Below are positions 42,504 to 52,659 of a DNA stretch of 64,000 nucleotides, in pieces. How positions within the stretch are numbered: position 1 is the stretch's first letter; each line of letters begins with the position of its first letter. Origin of the DNA: Methylomonas sp. (GTDB lineage Bacteria; Pseudomonadota; Gammaproteobacteria; Methylococcales; Methylomonadaceae); contig NZ_JALOBS010000002.1 in assembly GCF_023228165.1 (NCBI RefSeq), positions 1 through 64,000 on the forward strand, given 5' to 3'. The translations under genes were made by a program, and so were the position numbers. Below the pieces are notes generated by a model that saw only the letters and a program-made list of their open reading frames with translations, was not told the origin of the DNA and searched no databases.

Positions 42504-45008
42504 TTACTTGCTATTCACATCGATGGGCGATAGCTTCCATATCTCACTATTGTATTCGCTAATGGTCCGATCGGTGGAAAACTTGCCGCTGGCCGCGGTA
42601 TTGATGATGCTCATTTTGGTCCAGTATTCCTGATCGCGCCATGCCTGATCAACCCGTCTTTGCGCATCCAAATAACTGCGAAAATCGGCAATGGTCATCC
42701 AGGGATCGTGCGGACTCTTCATTGAACCGATCACGTCATCGAAAATACCGGGTTCGAACTGATTGAAGTGGCCGCATTCCAGCAAACGCATCACGCCTTG
42801 CAAATCGGCATCCTGATCGATATAGGTTTGAGGGTTGTACTGTGGCCGTAAGGCTTCCACCTCGGCTTCGGTTAAGCCAAACAGGAAGAAGTTTTCTTCG
42901 CCCACCTCTTCGCGAATCTCGATATTGGCGCCATCCAGCGTGCCGATGGTCAACGAGCCGTTCATCATGAATTTCATGTTACCGGTACCCGAAGCTTCTT
43001 TACCGGCCGTGGAAATCTGCTCGGACAAGTCGGCGCCCGGGCAGATTTTTTCCATGGCCGACACCCGGTAATTGGGTAAAAATACCAATTTCAACTTATC
43101 CCCGACTTCAGGATCGTTATTGATCACACTGGCGACATTGTTGATCAGTTTGATGATCTTTTTGGCCATGACATAACCCGGCGCCGCTTTACCGCCGATC
43201 AATACGCAACGATCCACCCAGTTATGGGTATCGCCGCGTTTGATTCGATCATACAAATGGATCACATGCAGCACATTCAGCATTTGCCGTTTGTACTCGT
43301 GTATGCGTTTTACCTGCACATCGAACAGCGCATCTACATTGATTTCGATATCCAATTCGGCTTTTTTGAAATCCACTAGCCGTTGTTTACTGGCCTGATT
43401 CAAATCGCGCCATGTTTTCCGAAACGCGGCATCTTCCGCGTAAGGCTTCAGTTTGGCCAATTGGGACAGATCGGTAATCCAGCCATCGCCGATGGTTGCC
43501 GTGATGAATTCCGCCAACTCCGGATTACAAGCCGCCAGCCAACGCCGCGGGGTAACACCGTTGGTTTTGTTGTTGAATTTATCCGGCCACAACTCGTAAA
43601 AATCCTTGAACAGCCCTTCTTTCAATAACTTGGAGTGTAATTCAGCCACTCCATTCACCGAGAAACTGCCCACTATCGCCAGATACGCCATGCGCACTTG
43701 CTTTTCGTGGCCTTCCTCTATCAACGACATACGCGTTAATCGTTCGCTTTCGCCCGGCCAGCGCGCCGACACTTCCGCCATGAAATGGGCGTTGATCTCG
43801 AAAATTATCTCCATCAAGCGCGGCAACAAGTTCTGCATCAGGTTCACAGACCATTTTTCCAACGCTTCCGGTAACAGGGTATGGTTGGTGTAGGCCATGG
43901 TCTTACGGGCAATGCTCCAGGCTTCATTCCAGGACAAACCATGAATATCCATCAGCAAACGCATCAATTCCGCCACAGCGATGCTGGGGTGGGTGTCGTT
44001 TAACTGAAAGCAGTTTTTTTCAGCGAATTTTGAGAAATTTCTACCGTGCCGACCCACCCAGTTCGCAATCACGTCTTGCAAACTGGCGGACGCCAACAGG
44101 TATTGTTGCTGTAAACGCAGCGCTTTACCGTTTTCATTGGCATCGTTGGGATACAACACCATGGTAATGTTTTCGGCGGTATTCTTTTGCGCCACGGCTT
44201 CCGCATAGTCGCCGGCGTTAAATTCCTGTAGATTGAATTCTTCGGTGGCGATCGCCTTCCAAAGACGCAAGGTATTCACCGTGCCGTTTTTGTAACCAGG
44301 AACCGGCGTGTCATAGGGCATAGCCAATACGTCGTGCGTATCGACCCAACTGGTGCGTTTATTGCCGTGTTCATCGATATGCGACTGGGTACGGCCGCCG
44401 AATTTGACTCGGGTCATGTATTCCGGACGCTCAATCTCCCAAACGTTGCCGTTACGCAGCCAATGATCGGGTTTTTCCACCTGTTCCCCATTTACGATTT
44501 CCTGGGTGAACATACCGTACTCATAGCGTAAACCGTAACCGGTGACCGGTAACCGCAAGGTGGCGCAACTATCGATAAAACACGCTGCCAGCCTGCCTAA
44601 ACCGCCGTTGCCCAAACCGGCGTCGGGTTCGCTTTCCATTAGCTCTTCGGCTTCCAAACCCATACTGTACAAAGCCTTGTTGACTTCGTCATCGATACCC
44701 AAATTCAGCATGGCATTGCTCAGCGAGCGCCCCATCAAAAATTCCATCGAAAGGTAAAAGGCTTTCTTACAATCTTCGTCGCGATAAACGTTGTAGGTTT
44801 TTTTCCAACGCTCGACTAAGCGATCGCTAATGGTGAGCGACAACGCCTCATACGCATAATGCGGGGAGCGGCAGTTTTCATCCCGTCCCAACCGATGGCT
44901 GTAATAATGTTTAAAGTCGGCGGTGATATGCTTTTTTTCCATTCCCAACTTGGGAAGCTTGGTGATATCGGCTTTCGGGGTACTTTTACTGAAGACTTTA
45001 TGTGGCAT
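42504..45008 (-). CDS. glgP: glycogen/starch phosphorylase
   Basis: Releases glucose 1-phosphate from glycogen. 834 residues, full length. The pyridoxal-phosphate site EASGTGNMKFMMNGSLTIGT lies near residue 678; other family segments are LGNGGLGRLAACFIDS, FVNGVAEL-like GSFSVNGVAELHSKLL and KVFLPNYRVSAMEKICPGAD. Glycogen metabolism is common in type I methanotrophs. No other glg gene is adjacent; trmL follows directly. Confidence 0.95.
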   Translation of the reverse strand: MPHKVFSKSTPKADITKLPKLGMEKKHITADFKHYYSHRLGRDENCRSPHYAYEALSLTISDRLVERWKKTYNVYRDEDCKKAFYLSMEFLMGRSLSNAMLNLGIDDEVNKALYSMGLEAEELMESEPDAGLGNGGLGRLAACFIDSCATLRLPVTGYGLRYEYGMFTQEIVNGEQVEKPDHWLRNGNVWEIERPEYMTRVKFGGRTQSHIDEHGNKRTSWVDTHDVLAMPYDTPVPGYKNGTVNTLRLWKAIATEEFNLQEFNAGDYAEAVAQKNTAENITMVLYPNDANENGKALRLQQQYLLASASLQDVIANWVGRHGRNFSKFAEKNCFQLNDTHPSIAVAELMRLLMDIHGLSWNEAWSIARKTMAYTNHTLLPEALEKWSVNLMQNLLPRLMEIIFEINAHFMAEVSARWPGESERLTRMSLIEEGHEKQVRMAYLAIVGSFSVNGVAELHSKLLKEGLFKDFYELWPDKFNNKTNGVTPRRWLAACNPELAEFITATIGDGWITDLSQLAKLKPYAEDAAFRKTWRDLNQASKQRLVDFKKAELDIEINVDALFDVQVKRIHEYKRQMLNVLHVIHLYDRIKRGDTHNWVDRCVLIGGKAAPGYVMAKKIIKLINNVASVINNDPEVGDKLKLVFLPNYRVSAMEKICPGADLSEQISTAGKEASGTGNMKFMMNGSLTIGTLDGANIEIREEVGEENFFLFGLTEAEVEALRPQYNPQTYIDQDADLQGVMRLLECGHFNQFEPGIFDDVIGSMKSPHDPWMTIADFRSYLDAQRRVDQAWRDQEYWTKMSIINTAASGKFSTDRTISEYNSEIWKLSPIDVNSK

Positions 45009-45069
45009 CGCTTTACCCTATTTGAATGGTGAAAATTTACTTGGCAAAAAGTTAACACTACAAAGCAAA

Positions 45070-45097
45070 ATGCGCCAGCTTTACAGCATTGGCGCAT
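45070..45097 (-). terminator. probable terminator after secA
   Basis: An 8-bp stem, ATGCGCCA with TGGCGCAT around a 12-base loop, followed on the minus strand by TTTGCTTTG, 30 bases past the secA stop. Confidence 0.6.
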
Positions 45098-45126
45098 GAT
45101 CGCTTATCGGAAATTGAATCGCCGTT

Positions 45127-47868
45127 CTAGCTCAATTTACCGTGACAATGTTTAAACTTTTTGCCTGAACCACAAGGGCAGGGATCGTTACGACCAACCT
45201 TTTGCGATTCCCTGACAAACGGTTGTTCGGTGGTTTCCGGTTCTGCTGCCGGTGGCGATTGCTCCGGTTCAGGCTCGAAAGCGGAATGCGCTTCGGCATG
45301 TTCATAATGCATTTCCATCGGCGCCTGGCGCTGTTCGTCAATGGCCTGCACATCTTCTTCCTTGGTGACCTGGACTTTAGCCAAAATCGTCACCACTTCC
45401 ACTTTGATCTGACTCAACAAGTTGTTGAACATTTCAAACGCTTCGCGCTTGTATTCCTGCTTGGGATCTTTTTGGCCGTAGCCACGCAAATGGATGCCCT
45501 GACGCAATTGATCCATGGCCGCCAGATGCTCTTTCCAACTGTTGTCCAGCACTTGCAGCATCACGGATTTTTCGAAATGTCTGATGACATCCTGTCCGAT
45601 AGAGGCCGCCTTCGCTTCACTTTCCTGCTCGGCTTTTTCGACGATTAATTGCCGCAACTTAGGCTCGTTTAAATTGCGGTCGGCGTCCAGCATCTGCCCA
45701 ATAGGCAAAGGCATGTTCAAGTCTTGCCGCACATACGCTTCCAGACCGTCAATATCCCACTGCTCCTCCATGGTTTTCGGCGGAATGAACTGGGTAATGG
45801 CGTCATTAATCACATCGGAACGGATGGCGGAAATGATGTCTGAAATATCTTCGGCAGCCATCAGTTCGTTACGCTGCGCATATACCACTTTTCGTTGATC
45901 GTTGGCGACATCGTCATAAGCCAGGATTTCCTTACGGATATCGAAGTTACGGCCCTCGACCTTACGTTGGGCGCTTTCGATGGAACGGGTTACCCAGGGA
46001 TGTTCGATAGCCTCGCCTTCCTGCATGCCCAGTTTTTGCATCAAACCGGCCACGCGTTCCGATGCAAAAATCCGCATCAGATCGTCTTCCAATGATAAGT
46101 AAAACCGCGAGGAACCGGGATCACCTTGACGGCCGGAACGGCCACGCAACTGGTTATCGATACGGCGCGATTCATGCCGTTCGGAGCCGATCACATGCAA
46201 ACCGCCAGCTGCGATAACTTTTTCATGTCTGTCCAGCCAGGCACCGCGTACTTTTTCCCTTTCGGCTTCGCCGGCTTCTTCACCCAATGCGGCCAGTTCG
46301 GCGCTCAAGTTCCCGCCCAACACGATGTCGGTACCCCGCCCGGCCATATTGGTTGCAATAGTTACCGCGCCCGGCATACCGGCATTCTCAACGATATGCG
46401 CTTCGCGCTCGTGTTGTTTGGCATTTAATACTTCGTGCGGAATGTTTTGCTGCGCCAATAATCCGGCAATCAATTCCGATTTTTCGATTGAGGTGGTGCC
46501 CACCAATACCGGTTGCCCACGCTTGTGACAATCTTTGATGTCTTCGATGACGGCATTGTATTTTTCGCGTGCCGACAGATAGACCAAATCGCCCATGTCT
46601 TTACGGATCATCGGTCTATGGGTGGGAATCACCACCACTTCCAGGCCATAGATCTTGTTCAACTCGAAAGCTTCGGTATCGGCGGTACCCGTCATGCCCG
46701 ACAGCTTTTGATATAAACGGAAATAATTCTGGAAGGTGATGGAAGCCAGCGTCTGGTTCTCGTTTTGAATGGTCACACCTTCTTTGGCTTCAATCGCCTG
46801 GTGCAAACCGTCCGACCAACGCCGCCCGGTCATCATCCGACCGGTAAATTCGTCAACGATGATAATTTGATCGTTTCTGACCACATAATCGACATCTTTC
46901 TGGAACAACACATGGCCGCGTAACGAGGCATTCAGATAATGCATCAGGCGAATGTTGGCCAGGTCGTAAAGCGTGGAACCTTCCTCGATCAAGCCATGCT
47001 CGACCAATAACTGCTCAACCTTTTCGTAACCGGCTTCGGTTAAATGCACTTGGCGGGATTTTTCGTCAACGAAATAATCGCCGGGCATTTGATCCTGTTT
47101 CTCAGGGTCATCGGCTTTTTCTTGGCGGGAAAGGTGCGGAATGATCTGATTGGTTCTCAGATACACATCGGTACTGCCATCGGCCTGACCGGAAATGATC
47201 AGCGGCGTTCTGGCTTCGTCGATCAAAATCGAGTCCACCTCGTCGACGATACCGAAAAACAGCTCGCGCTGCACCTTCTGCTCCAGGCTGAAGGCCATGT
47301 TGTCGCGCAGATAATCGAAGCCGAATTCGTTATTGGTACCGTAGGTGATGTCGGCCGCATAGGCGGCCTTGCGCTGATCATGATCCAGATCGCTGACGAT
47401 GACGCCCGTGCTCAAACCCAGAAAACCGTACAGTTTCCCCATGGTTTCCGCATCGCGGCGGGCCAGATAATCGTTGACGGTAACCACATGCACGCCCTTG
47501 CCCGGCAAGGCATTCAGGTAAGCCGCCAACGTCGCCATCAGGGTTTTACCCTCACCGGTTTTCATTTCGGCGATTTTGCCGTTATGCAGCACCATGCCGC
47601 CGATCAGCTGCACATCAAAGTGACGCAGGCCGAACACACGGGTAGACGCCTCGCGCACCAGCGCAAATGCTTCAGGTATCAGGCTGTCGAGTTTTTCGTC
47701 TTGTGCCAAACGGTCGCGAAACACTTGCGTTTTAGCTTGTAAGGCCTCATCGGACAATTTTTCATATTCAGCTGCCAAGGCATTGACTTTTTTGACCAGC
47801 TTGCGTTTTTTCTTGATCAGCCTATCGTTACGACTACCAATTACCAATTTAACCAGCTTACCCAGCAT
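45127..47868 (-). CDS. secA: protein translocase ATPase SecA
   Basis: ATPase motor of the Sec pathway. 913 residues with Walker A (MKTGEGKTLMATLAAYL), the DEAD-like VDEVDSILIDEARTPLIISG, GRGTDIVLGGN, RRIDNQLRGRSGRQGDPG, and the C-terminal zinc-binding CPCGSGKKFKHCHG that binds SecB and lipids. The acidic/proline-rich linker before it (residues ~835-890) is normal. It is a single gene between glgP and sixA, on the minus strand like both. Confidence 0.98.
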   Translation of the reverse strand: MLGKLVKLVIGSRNDRLIKKKRKLVKKVNALAAEYEKLSDEALQAKTQVFRDRLAQDEKLDSLIPEAFALVREASTRVFGLRHFDVQLIGGMVLHNGKIAEMKTGEGKTLMATLAAYLNALPGKGVHVVTVNDYLARRDAETMGKLYGFLGLSTGVIVSDLDHDQRKAAYAADITYGTNNEFGFDYLRDNMAFSLEQKVQRELFFGIVDEVDSILIDEARTPLIISGQADGSTDVYLRTNQIIPHLSRQEKADDPEKQDQMPGDYFVDEKSRQVHLTEAGYEKVEQLLVEHGLIEEGSTLYDLANIRLMHYLNASLRGHVLFQKDVDYVVRNDQIIIVDEFTGRMMTGRRWSDGLHQAIEAKEGVTIQNENQTLASITFQNYFRLYQKLSGMTGTADTEAFELNKIYGLEVVVIPTHRPMIRKDMGDLVYLSAREKYNAVIEDIKDCHKRGQPVLVGTTSIEKSELIAGLLAQQNIPHEVLNAKQHEREAHIVENAGMPGAVTIATNMAGRGTDIVLGGNLSAELAALGEEAGEAEREKVRGAWLDRHEKVIAAGGLHVIGSERHESRRIDNQLRGRSGRQGDPGSSRFYLSLEDDLMRIFASERVAGLMQKLGMQEGEAIEHPWVTRSIESAQRKVEGRNFDIRKEILAYDDVANDQRKVVYAQRNELMAAEDISDIISAIRSDVINDAITQFIPPKTMEEQWDIDGLEAYVRQDLNMPLPIGQMLDADRNLNEPKLRQLIVEKAEQESEAKAASIGQDVIRHFEKSVMLQVLDNSWKEHLAAMDQLRQGIHLRGYGQKDPKQEYKREAFEMFNNLLSQIKVEVVTILAKVQVTKEEDVQAIDEQRQAPMEMHYEHAEAHSAFEPEPEQSPPAAEPETTEQPFVRESQKVGRNDPCPCGSGKKFKHCHGKLS

Positions 47869-48031
47869 GATACTTCCAGTGTGTGATTGAATTCAAAGCC
47901 GACGATTATAAACCCTATACTGCCCCTGTCGCCAGAAAACAACCTATTCAATCAGGGCAATAGCCGTTAAAGGTTACAAAACGCCGGTAAAAAAATTGTA
48001 CGCTCCCTAAATAACAAACCACTAACTCGGC

Positions 48032-48523
48032 TTATTTCAACGACATTAAACCGCAGGGTATGCTCCAGAGTAATTGCGCAACGGACCCATTGGCAAAATT
48101 GACCTGAATACGGGTCAAGGACGCCTTCTTGATCAGGATACTGTCGTCAGGGGCATTGATCAAACCGGCAACCAATTCAGACATCGTCGGCTCATGCCCC
48201 ACCAGCCAAACATCATTCACGCCGGCATCCTCCAGCATATTCAACTCGGCAATAATCGCTTGCGGATCCGTTCCCAAACTCAGCCAGTCGACAATCTCGA
48301 CAACAGCACAATCGGGTAAATGCGTGTGCAGCAACTTGGCCGTCTGTTGTGCCCGCCTTAGCGGACTACTGTATAGCTTAGCCGGAAGCAAGGCGTGTTT
48401 TCGGCAAAATTCGGCCACCCTTACCACTTGATCCTTGCCTTTTTTTACCAAGACCCGTTCGGCATCGGAGATCGGATCGGTATGGGATTCGGCGGTCGCG
48501 TGGCGTAAACAGGTGATGAGCAT
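48032..48523 (-). CDS. sixA: phosphohistidine phosphatase SixA
   Basis: 163 residues. The histidine-phosphatase motif LRHATAES places the catalytic pair at Arg7-His8, and the second His is in WLVGHEPTMSELVAGL. SixA acts on phosphohistidine proteins such as ArcB or PTSNtr NPr. GGAGG lies 4 bases before the ATG. It lies 52 bases after ubiH and may be the last gene of the ygfB-pepP-ubiH run. Confidence 0.92.
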   Translation of the reverse strand: MLITCLRHATAESHTDPISDAERVLVKKGKDQVVRVAEFCRKHALLPAKLYSSPLRRAQQTAKLLHTHLPDCAVVEIVDWLSLGTDPQAIIAELNMLEDAGVNDVWLVGHEPTMSELVAGLINAPDDSILIKKASLTRIQVNFANGSVAQLLWSIPCGLMSLK

Positions 48524-48575
48524 GAAACCTCCTTCTTTAACAGCTATGAGGATAGCGCGAAAAAACGCCGGTTTA

Positions 48576-49784
48576 TCAGTTGTTCTCTAACTTGGGTAAT
48601 GGCTTTGCCAAACCCATGGCATGCCGGGCCAACAGTTTTTTGGCAAACGGCAAATGGTCTAAAAAAGCCAGGCCTGTATTGCGCAACGCGGCAACCGGCA
48701 GCCAATCGTTGGAAAAGATCCGCACTACGTTATTGGTAAATCCTATGGTTCTATTATGATCGGCTATGCGTTGCTTGGCGTAAGCACTCAATAAATCGGC
48801 GCCGCCGATATCACCCTGCCGTTGTTGCTGCCCGAGCACTCTTTCAGCCAGCTCGGCCACATCGCGTATACCCAGATTAAAACCTTGCCCAGCCACGGGA
48901 TGCAGCTGATGCACGGCATTGCCGATGATCACAGCCCTGCCGGACACCATGCTTTCGGCCCGAATCAAACTGAGCGGAAAAGCCCGCCGCGGCGCCGCCA
49001 ACTTTAATTCACCCAACCGGTAGCCGAAACAGGCCTGCAATTCCGCCATAAATTCGGCTTCGCCGCTTGCCATCAAGGCTTCCGCCTGCTCATGCTCCCG
49101 CGTCCAAACCACCGACATTTGCCTGCCGGCAACCGGTAACAGAGCCAACGGGCCTTGGGCGGTAAACCGCTCGTACGCGGTATTTAAATGCGGCAAACCG
49201 GCCTGAACTGTCGTGACCAGCGCGGTTTGGCCGTATTCGGTGATTTGTTGCGGGATATCCAGCAATTTGCGCACCGTCGACTGTCCGCCATCGGCGCCGA
49301 CCAGTAATTGCGCCGTCAAATTCAACGATTGATTATGCTGCTTGAGACTAACGTTGACGGCGTCGTTGCCGGACATTAAACCCGCCACCCGGGTTTCATA
49401 CAAGCAGGTCACCGCCGTTTGCTCGACTAGCTGGGCCAGGTGCTCTTCTATGTCGCGGGCGGCGATTACATAACCCAGCGCATCCACGCCTTGTTCCAAT
49501 GCGGACAAGCGGGTTTTGCCGAAGTGGCCGCGATCGGAAATATGAATGTTTTTAATGGCGGTCGCTTTACCAGCCACGCCTTGCCAGGCTCCCAAAGCGT
49601 CCAACAACCGCACGGTGCCGGCCGCCAAAGCCAAGGCCCGGTCGCCCGCGGGCGAGTCCCTTAATTGCTGCCGGCCGGCGGCTTCCACGATAGCCATGCG
49701 GAGACCGCTGTTTTTTAACGCCAGTGCCAGACAATTTCCGGCCAACCCGGCTCCAACGATAATCAGGTCGTAGTGCTGTTGCAT
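48576..49784 (-). CDS. ubiH: ubiquinone biosynthesis FAD monooxygenase UbiH
   Basis: Flavin-dependent hydroxylase of the UbiH/UbiI/Coq6 family in ubiquinone ring hydroxylation. 402 residues, with the N-terminal FAD motif IIVGAGLAGNCLAL, the DG motif LLVGADGGQSTVRKLLDI and the GD motif VIIGNAVHQLHPVAGQGFNLGIRD. Its ATG follows the pepP stop with no gap, the standard pepP-ubiH order of gammaproteobacteria, which favours UbiH over UbiF or UbiI. Confidence 0.92.
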   Translation of the reverse strand: MQQHYDLIIVGAGLAGNCLALALKNSGLRMAIVEAAGRQQLRDSPAGDRALALAAGTVRLLDALGAWQGVAGKATAIKNIHISDRGHFGKTRLSALEQGVDALGYVIAARDIEEHLAQLVEQTAVTCLYETRVAGLMSGNDAVNVSLKQHNQSLNLTAQLLVGADGGQSTVRKLLDIPQQITEYGQTALVTTVQAGLPHLNTAYERFTAQGPLALLPVAGRQMSVVWTREHEQAEALMASGEAEFMAELQACFGYRLGELKLAAPRRAFPLSLIRAESMVSGRAVIIGNAVHQLHPVAGQGFNLGIRDVAELAERVLGQQQRQGDIGGADLLSAYAKQRIADHNRTIGFTNNVVRIFSNDWLPVAALRNTGLAFLDHLPFAKKLLARHAMGLAKPLPKLENN

Positions 49785-51095
49785 TTAAACACCCTGCATC
49801 AAGGCTTCAATATCCGCAATGCTTTTTGGCACACCATGGGTAAGGACTTCATGGCCGTCCTTGGTCACCAGCACATCGTCTTCGATACGAATCCCAATAC
49901 CGCGCCATTGCTGGTCCACGCTATCGCAATCCGCCGGCACATAAAGTCCCGGCTCCACGGTCAACACCATGCCCGGCTCCAACAAACGCCAGTCGTCCTT
50001 GATTTTATAATCGCCCACATCATGCACATCCATACCCAGCCAATGGCCGATACGATGCATATAAAACTGTTTGTATTTTTCGTCTTTGATGAGCTTTTTA
50101 ACCCGCCCTTTCAACAAACCCAATTCCACCAACCCTTTGGTGAGCACTTCAACCGATGCTTCATGAGCTATATTCCAGGCAATACCCGGCCGAATCTGCT
50201 CCAGCGCCGCGGCTTGAGCATCCAATACCAGCTGGTACAGCAATCGTTGCGGCTCGCTGAATTTACCGGATACCGGAAAGGTACGGGTGATGTCGGCCGC
50301 GTAGTGATCGCATTCCACGCCGGCATCGATCAAAAGCAAATCGTTTTTGTGCAGTTTGTCATTATTTTCGATGTAATGCAGCACACAGGCATTCTTGCCG
50401 CCCGCCACGATGGACGGATACGCCACCGCCCGTAACCCGTCCTTAATAAATTCGTGTATCAGTTCCGCTTCGATTTGATATTCGTACATGCCCGGCTGAC
50501 AGGCCTGCATGGCCCGCACATGCGCACGCGCGGAGACTTCCGCCGCCCGCCGCATTAACTTGAGTTCTTCCGAACTTTTAAACAAGCGCATTTCATGCAG
50601 CACATGTTCCAGCGACACCAGTTCGCCAGGCGCGGTCACGCCGCTGCGGGATTGTTTGCGGATGTTATTAATCCAGTCCAATAGCTTATGATCCAACTCA
50701 CTATCCTTGCCCATCGGGTAAAACACTTTGCCTTTGTTTTCCAGCATGCCCGGCAAGATATCATCCAGATCGTCGATCGGAAATGAATCATCCGCTTCGT
50801 AATGCTTGGTGGCGCCTTCAAGGCCGGCGTGCGCGCCTTCCCAGAGCGCTTTTGTTTCGTCGAACTCGCGACAAAACAACACGTACTCGCCCTGTTCGCG
50901 ACCCGGAATAAACACCGCCAGCGATTCGGCTTCATTAAACCCGGTCAGATAATAAAAATCGCTGTCCTGCCGGTAAGGGTAATGTACGTCGCGATTGCGG
51001 GTTTGATGGGAAGCGCCGGCTATGATGGCAATATTACCTTTACCGATTTGTTTCATCAGCATGGTGCGGCGTTTTTTAAATTCGGCTTGTTTCAT
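49785..51095 (-). CDS. pepP: Xaa-Pro aminopeptidase PepP
   Basis: Dimanganese peptidase removing N-terminal residues next to proline. 436 residues with the N-terminal creatinase-like domain (FKKRRTMLMKQIGKGNIAII) and the pita-bread catalytic domain: DLLLIDAGVECDHYAADITRTFPVSG with two metal-binding Asp residues, MHRIGHWLGMDVHDVG with metal His, and VLTVEPGLYVP and GIGIRIEDDVLVT with the Glu ligands. It sits between ygfB and ubiH. Confidence 0.96.
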   Translation of the reverse strand: MKQAEFKKRRTMLMKQIGKGNIAIIAGASHQTRNRDVHYPYRQDSDFYYLTGFNEAESLAVFIPGREQGEYVLFCREFDETKALWEGAHAGLEGATKHYEADDSFPIDDLDDILPGMLENKGKVFYPMGKDSELDHKLLDWINNIRKQSRSGVTAPGELVSLEHVLHEMRLFKSSEELKLMRRAAEVSARAHVRAMQACQPGMYEYQIEAELIHEFIKDGLRAVAYPSIVAGGKNACVLHYIENNDKLHKNDLLLIDAGVECDHYAADITRTFPVSGKFSEPQRLLYQLVLDAQAAALEQIRPGIAWNIAHEASVEVLTKGLVELGLLKGRVKKLIKDEKYKQFYMHRIGHWLGMDVHDVGDYKIKDDWRLLEPGMVLTVEPGLYVPADCDSVDQQWRGIGIRIEDDVLVTKDGHEVLTHGVPKSIADIEALMQGV

Positions 51096-51108
51096 CGGGA
51101 TATCCCTA

Positions 51109-51633
51109 TCAATGCAGTTTGGTGTTTTTGAACTCGACGAATTGGTCCCGCACGATCAATACCGCGGCACGCACATATTCGTGAACTTCGATCAGCGCGG
51201 CCTCGTCTTCTTCGCCGTCGACATTGCTATCGATTTTGGTCAGCTCGATCAAATCGCGCATCACTTCGGCACTTTCGCCGGGCCAATCCGCATCGGTATG
51301 CGCATAGCCGACACCGAATAAAAACCCTTGGCACCATACCCGCAGGGCTTCAACTTGATCGCTTAGAGTATCATCATCATCAGGCAACAATATGTCGAAG
51401 CCAAATTCTTCGGTTTCCGGCTCGAGCAATTCTCTACTACGCTCGAATAAATCCACCAACAAGGTTTTATCCTCATCGAACACATCGTTTTGATCGGCAA
51501 ACAACTCATGCAGCCAATTTGCCGCATCAGCCTTTAGCTCGACACATAACATTCCTACCGCCATGCCATGGGCTTCGGCAGCACCCATGTCGGCATCGTA
51601 TTTTTCCAAAACTGAGTTAACGGCCTGATACAT
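51109..51633 (-). CDS. ygfB: UPF0149 (YgfB-like) protein
   Basis: 174 residues from the ATG at 51633 (MYQAVNSVLEKYDADMGAAE); the longer open frame to 51750 would overlap the divergent gene and has no homology. The all-helical family segments include AHGMAVGMLCVELKADAANW and WCQGFLFGVGYA. Acidic, cytoplasmic. Located in the conserved ygfB-pepP-ubiH order. In Pseudomonas a homologue modulates ampDh3 expression; the role here is unknown. Confidence 0.88.
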   Translation of the reverse strand: MYQAVNSVLEKYDADMGAAEAHGMAVGMLCVELKADAANWLHELFADQNDVFDEDKTLLVDLFERSRELLEPETEEFGFDILLPDDDDTLSDQVEALRVWCQGFLFGVGYAHTDADWPGESAEVMRDLIELTKIDSNVDGEEDEAALIEVHEYVRAAVLIVRDQFVEFKNTKLH

Positions 51634-51741
51634 GATTTTCCTAACTTTCCTACTGTGTTTAAGCTGTTTAAAACTGGCACTTATGCTACCATTGTTCGCC
51701 ATTTTTAATGATTTTAATGTCGTATCAGCCAACACTTTGCT

Positions 51742-51969
51742 ATGTCTCAATCAGAAAAAGACCCTTATACAGAATTAGCATCACTGGAAGCGAAATTGGA
51801 TACGCTGATTGCGCAATACAATCTAATCAAAAGCGAGAACAAATCGCTGAAAGTTAAACAAGACGCCTTGGTTAAAGAAAAAGCCAAACTGCTGGAAAAA
51901 ACCACTCTGGCCAAAGCTCGTGTCGAGGCCATGATTGCCCGCCTGAAAGCAATGGAACACGATTCATGA
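51742..51969 (+). CDS. small coiled-coil protein of the TIGR02449 type (ZapB-like)
   Basis: 75 residues forming one long predicted coiled coil (LASLEAKLDTLIAQYNLIKS, then ENKSLKVKQDALVKEKAKLL). It overlaps zapA by 4 bases, so the two are translationally coupled. The size and position match the short coiled-coil proteins that gammaproteobacteria encode before zapA, likely helping cell division. Confidence 0.8.
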   Translation: MSQSEKDPYTELASLEAKLDTLIAQYNLIKSENKSLKVKQDALVKEKAKLLEKTTLAKARVEAMIARLKAMEHDS

Positions 51970-52259
51970 GCAAAACCATTCAAGCGGTATCGCTGAATAT
52001 TCTCGGTAAAGAATACAAAATCGCCTGCGCCAAGGAAGAACAAGCCGGTTTAATCCAGACAGCTCAAGAGCTAGACAGGCAAATGCGCAAAATCCGCGAT
52101 ACGGGTAAAGTCGCCGGTGCCGACAGAATTGCAGTATTGGCTGCCTTGAATTTAGCCCACGATGCCGGCCCCGGTAAAAACACCGCCAACGATATCGATT
52201 TTTGTGACCGCTTAATCGATTTACGCCAAAAAATAGAAAACGTTTTAGAAATTCCTTAA
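51966..52259 (+). CDS. zapA: cell division protein ZapA
   Basis: 97-residue FtsZ-ring stabiliser. The N-terminal beta-strand region (VSLNILGKEYKIACAKEEQA) and the helix LIQTAQELDRQMRKIRDTGK, then AGADRIAVLAALNLAHD are the family pattern, with a C-terminal coiled coil. 6S RNA follows, the standard gammaproteobacterial arrangement. Confidence 0.93.
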   Translation: MSKTIQAVSLNILGKEYKIACAKEEQAGLIQTAQELDRQMRKIRDTGKVAGADRIAVLAALNLAHDAGPGKNTANDIDFCDRLIDLRQKIENVLEIP

Positions 52260-52280
52260 ACCTGTTTAGAATAGCAAGCC

Positions 52281-52459
52281 TATCTCCTGCAGCGTTCGAG
52301 CAATGCTGGGTGTTTCCTGAACCTGTTTTTACCCCGGAAACTTTTTGCCATTCATGGTGCGCATGCCTGTTTATTCAGGAAGCCTGATTGACTGGATTTG
52401 GTTTCCACTTGAACCTTCGGTTCAAGGACGAAAGCATGAGACGGCGCAGGCGGGAGACC
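52281..52459 (+). ncRNA. ssrS: 6S RNA
   Basis: Binds sigma-70 RNA polymerase and dampens transcription in stationary phase. About 180 bases, ends set by complementarity: TATCTCCTGC at the 5' end pairs with GCAGGCGGGAGA at the 3' end. The diagnostic stretch is ACTTGAACCTTCGGTTCAAG in the 3' half, nearly the E. coli version, followed by the conserved GACGGCGCAGGCGGGAGA region. TTCGAGCAATGCTGGGTG begins the 5' half. The location directly downstream of zapA is the canonical ssrS site. Ends are accurate to a few bases only. Confidence 0.85.
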
Positions 52460-52599
52460 TTGTTTATCCATTCCGGCAATATATCCCGATCCCGGTGTAT
52501 TTTAGGCTGACGCCCTAAAACTACTAGCCGGCGACCGCTCCACTTCCGCAAATCGGCACAATCAAACGCAACTCCGGTATTTCTTTTCGTCACGACGGT

Positions 52600-52605
52600 T
52601 ATAAT
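52600..52605 (+). promoter_or_regulatory. possible -10 box before the gene at 52660
   Basis: A perfect TATAAT, 54 bases before the ATG. No good -35 sequence stands 16-18 bases upstream, so the call is tentative. Confidence 0.35.
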
Positions 52606-52659
52606 GCGCGGCTAATTTTTCAATTACCTACAACCTTCGCACCGTGCAACCATAACATC

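Noticed and set aside
52375..52593. Minus-strand open frame over the 6S RNA region
   Set aside because: Overlaps the conserved 6S RNA and has no protein-like features.
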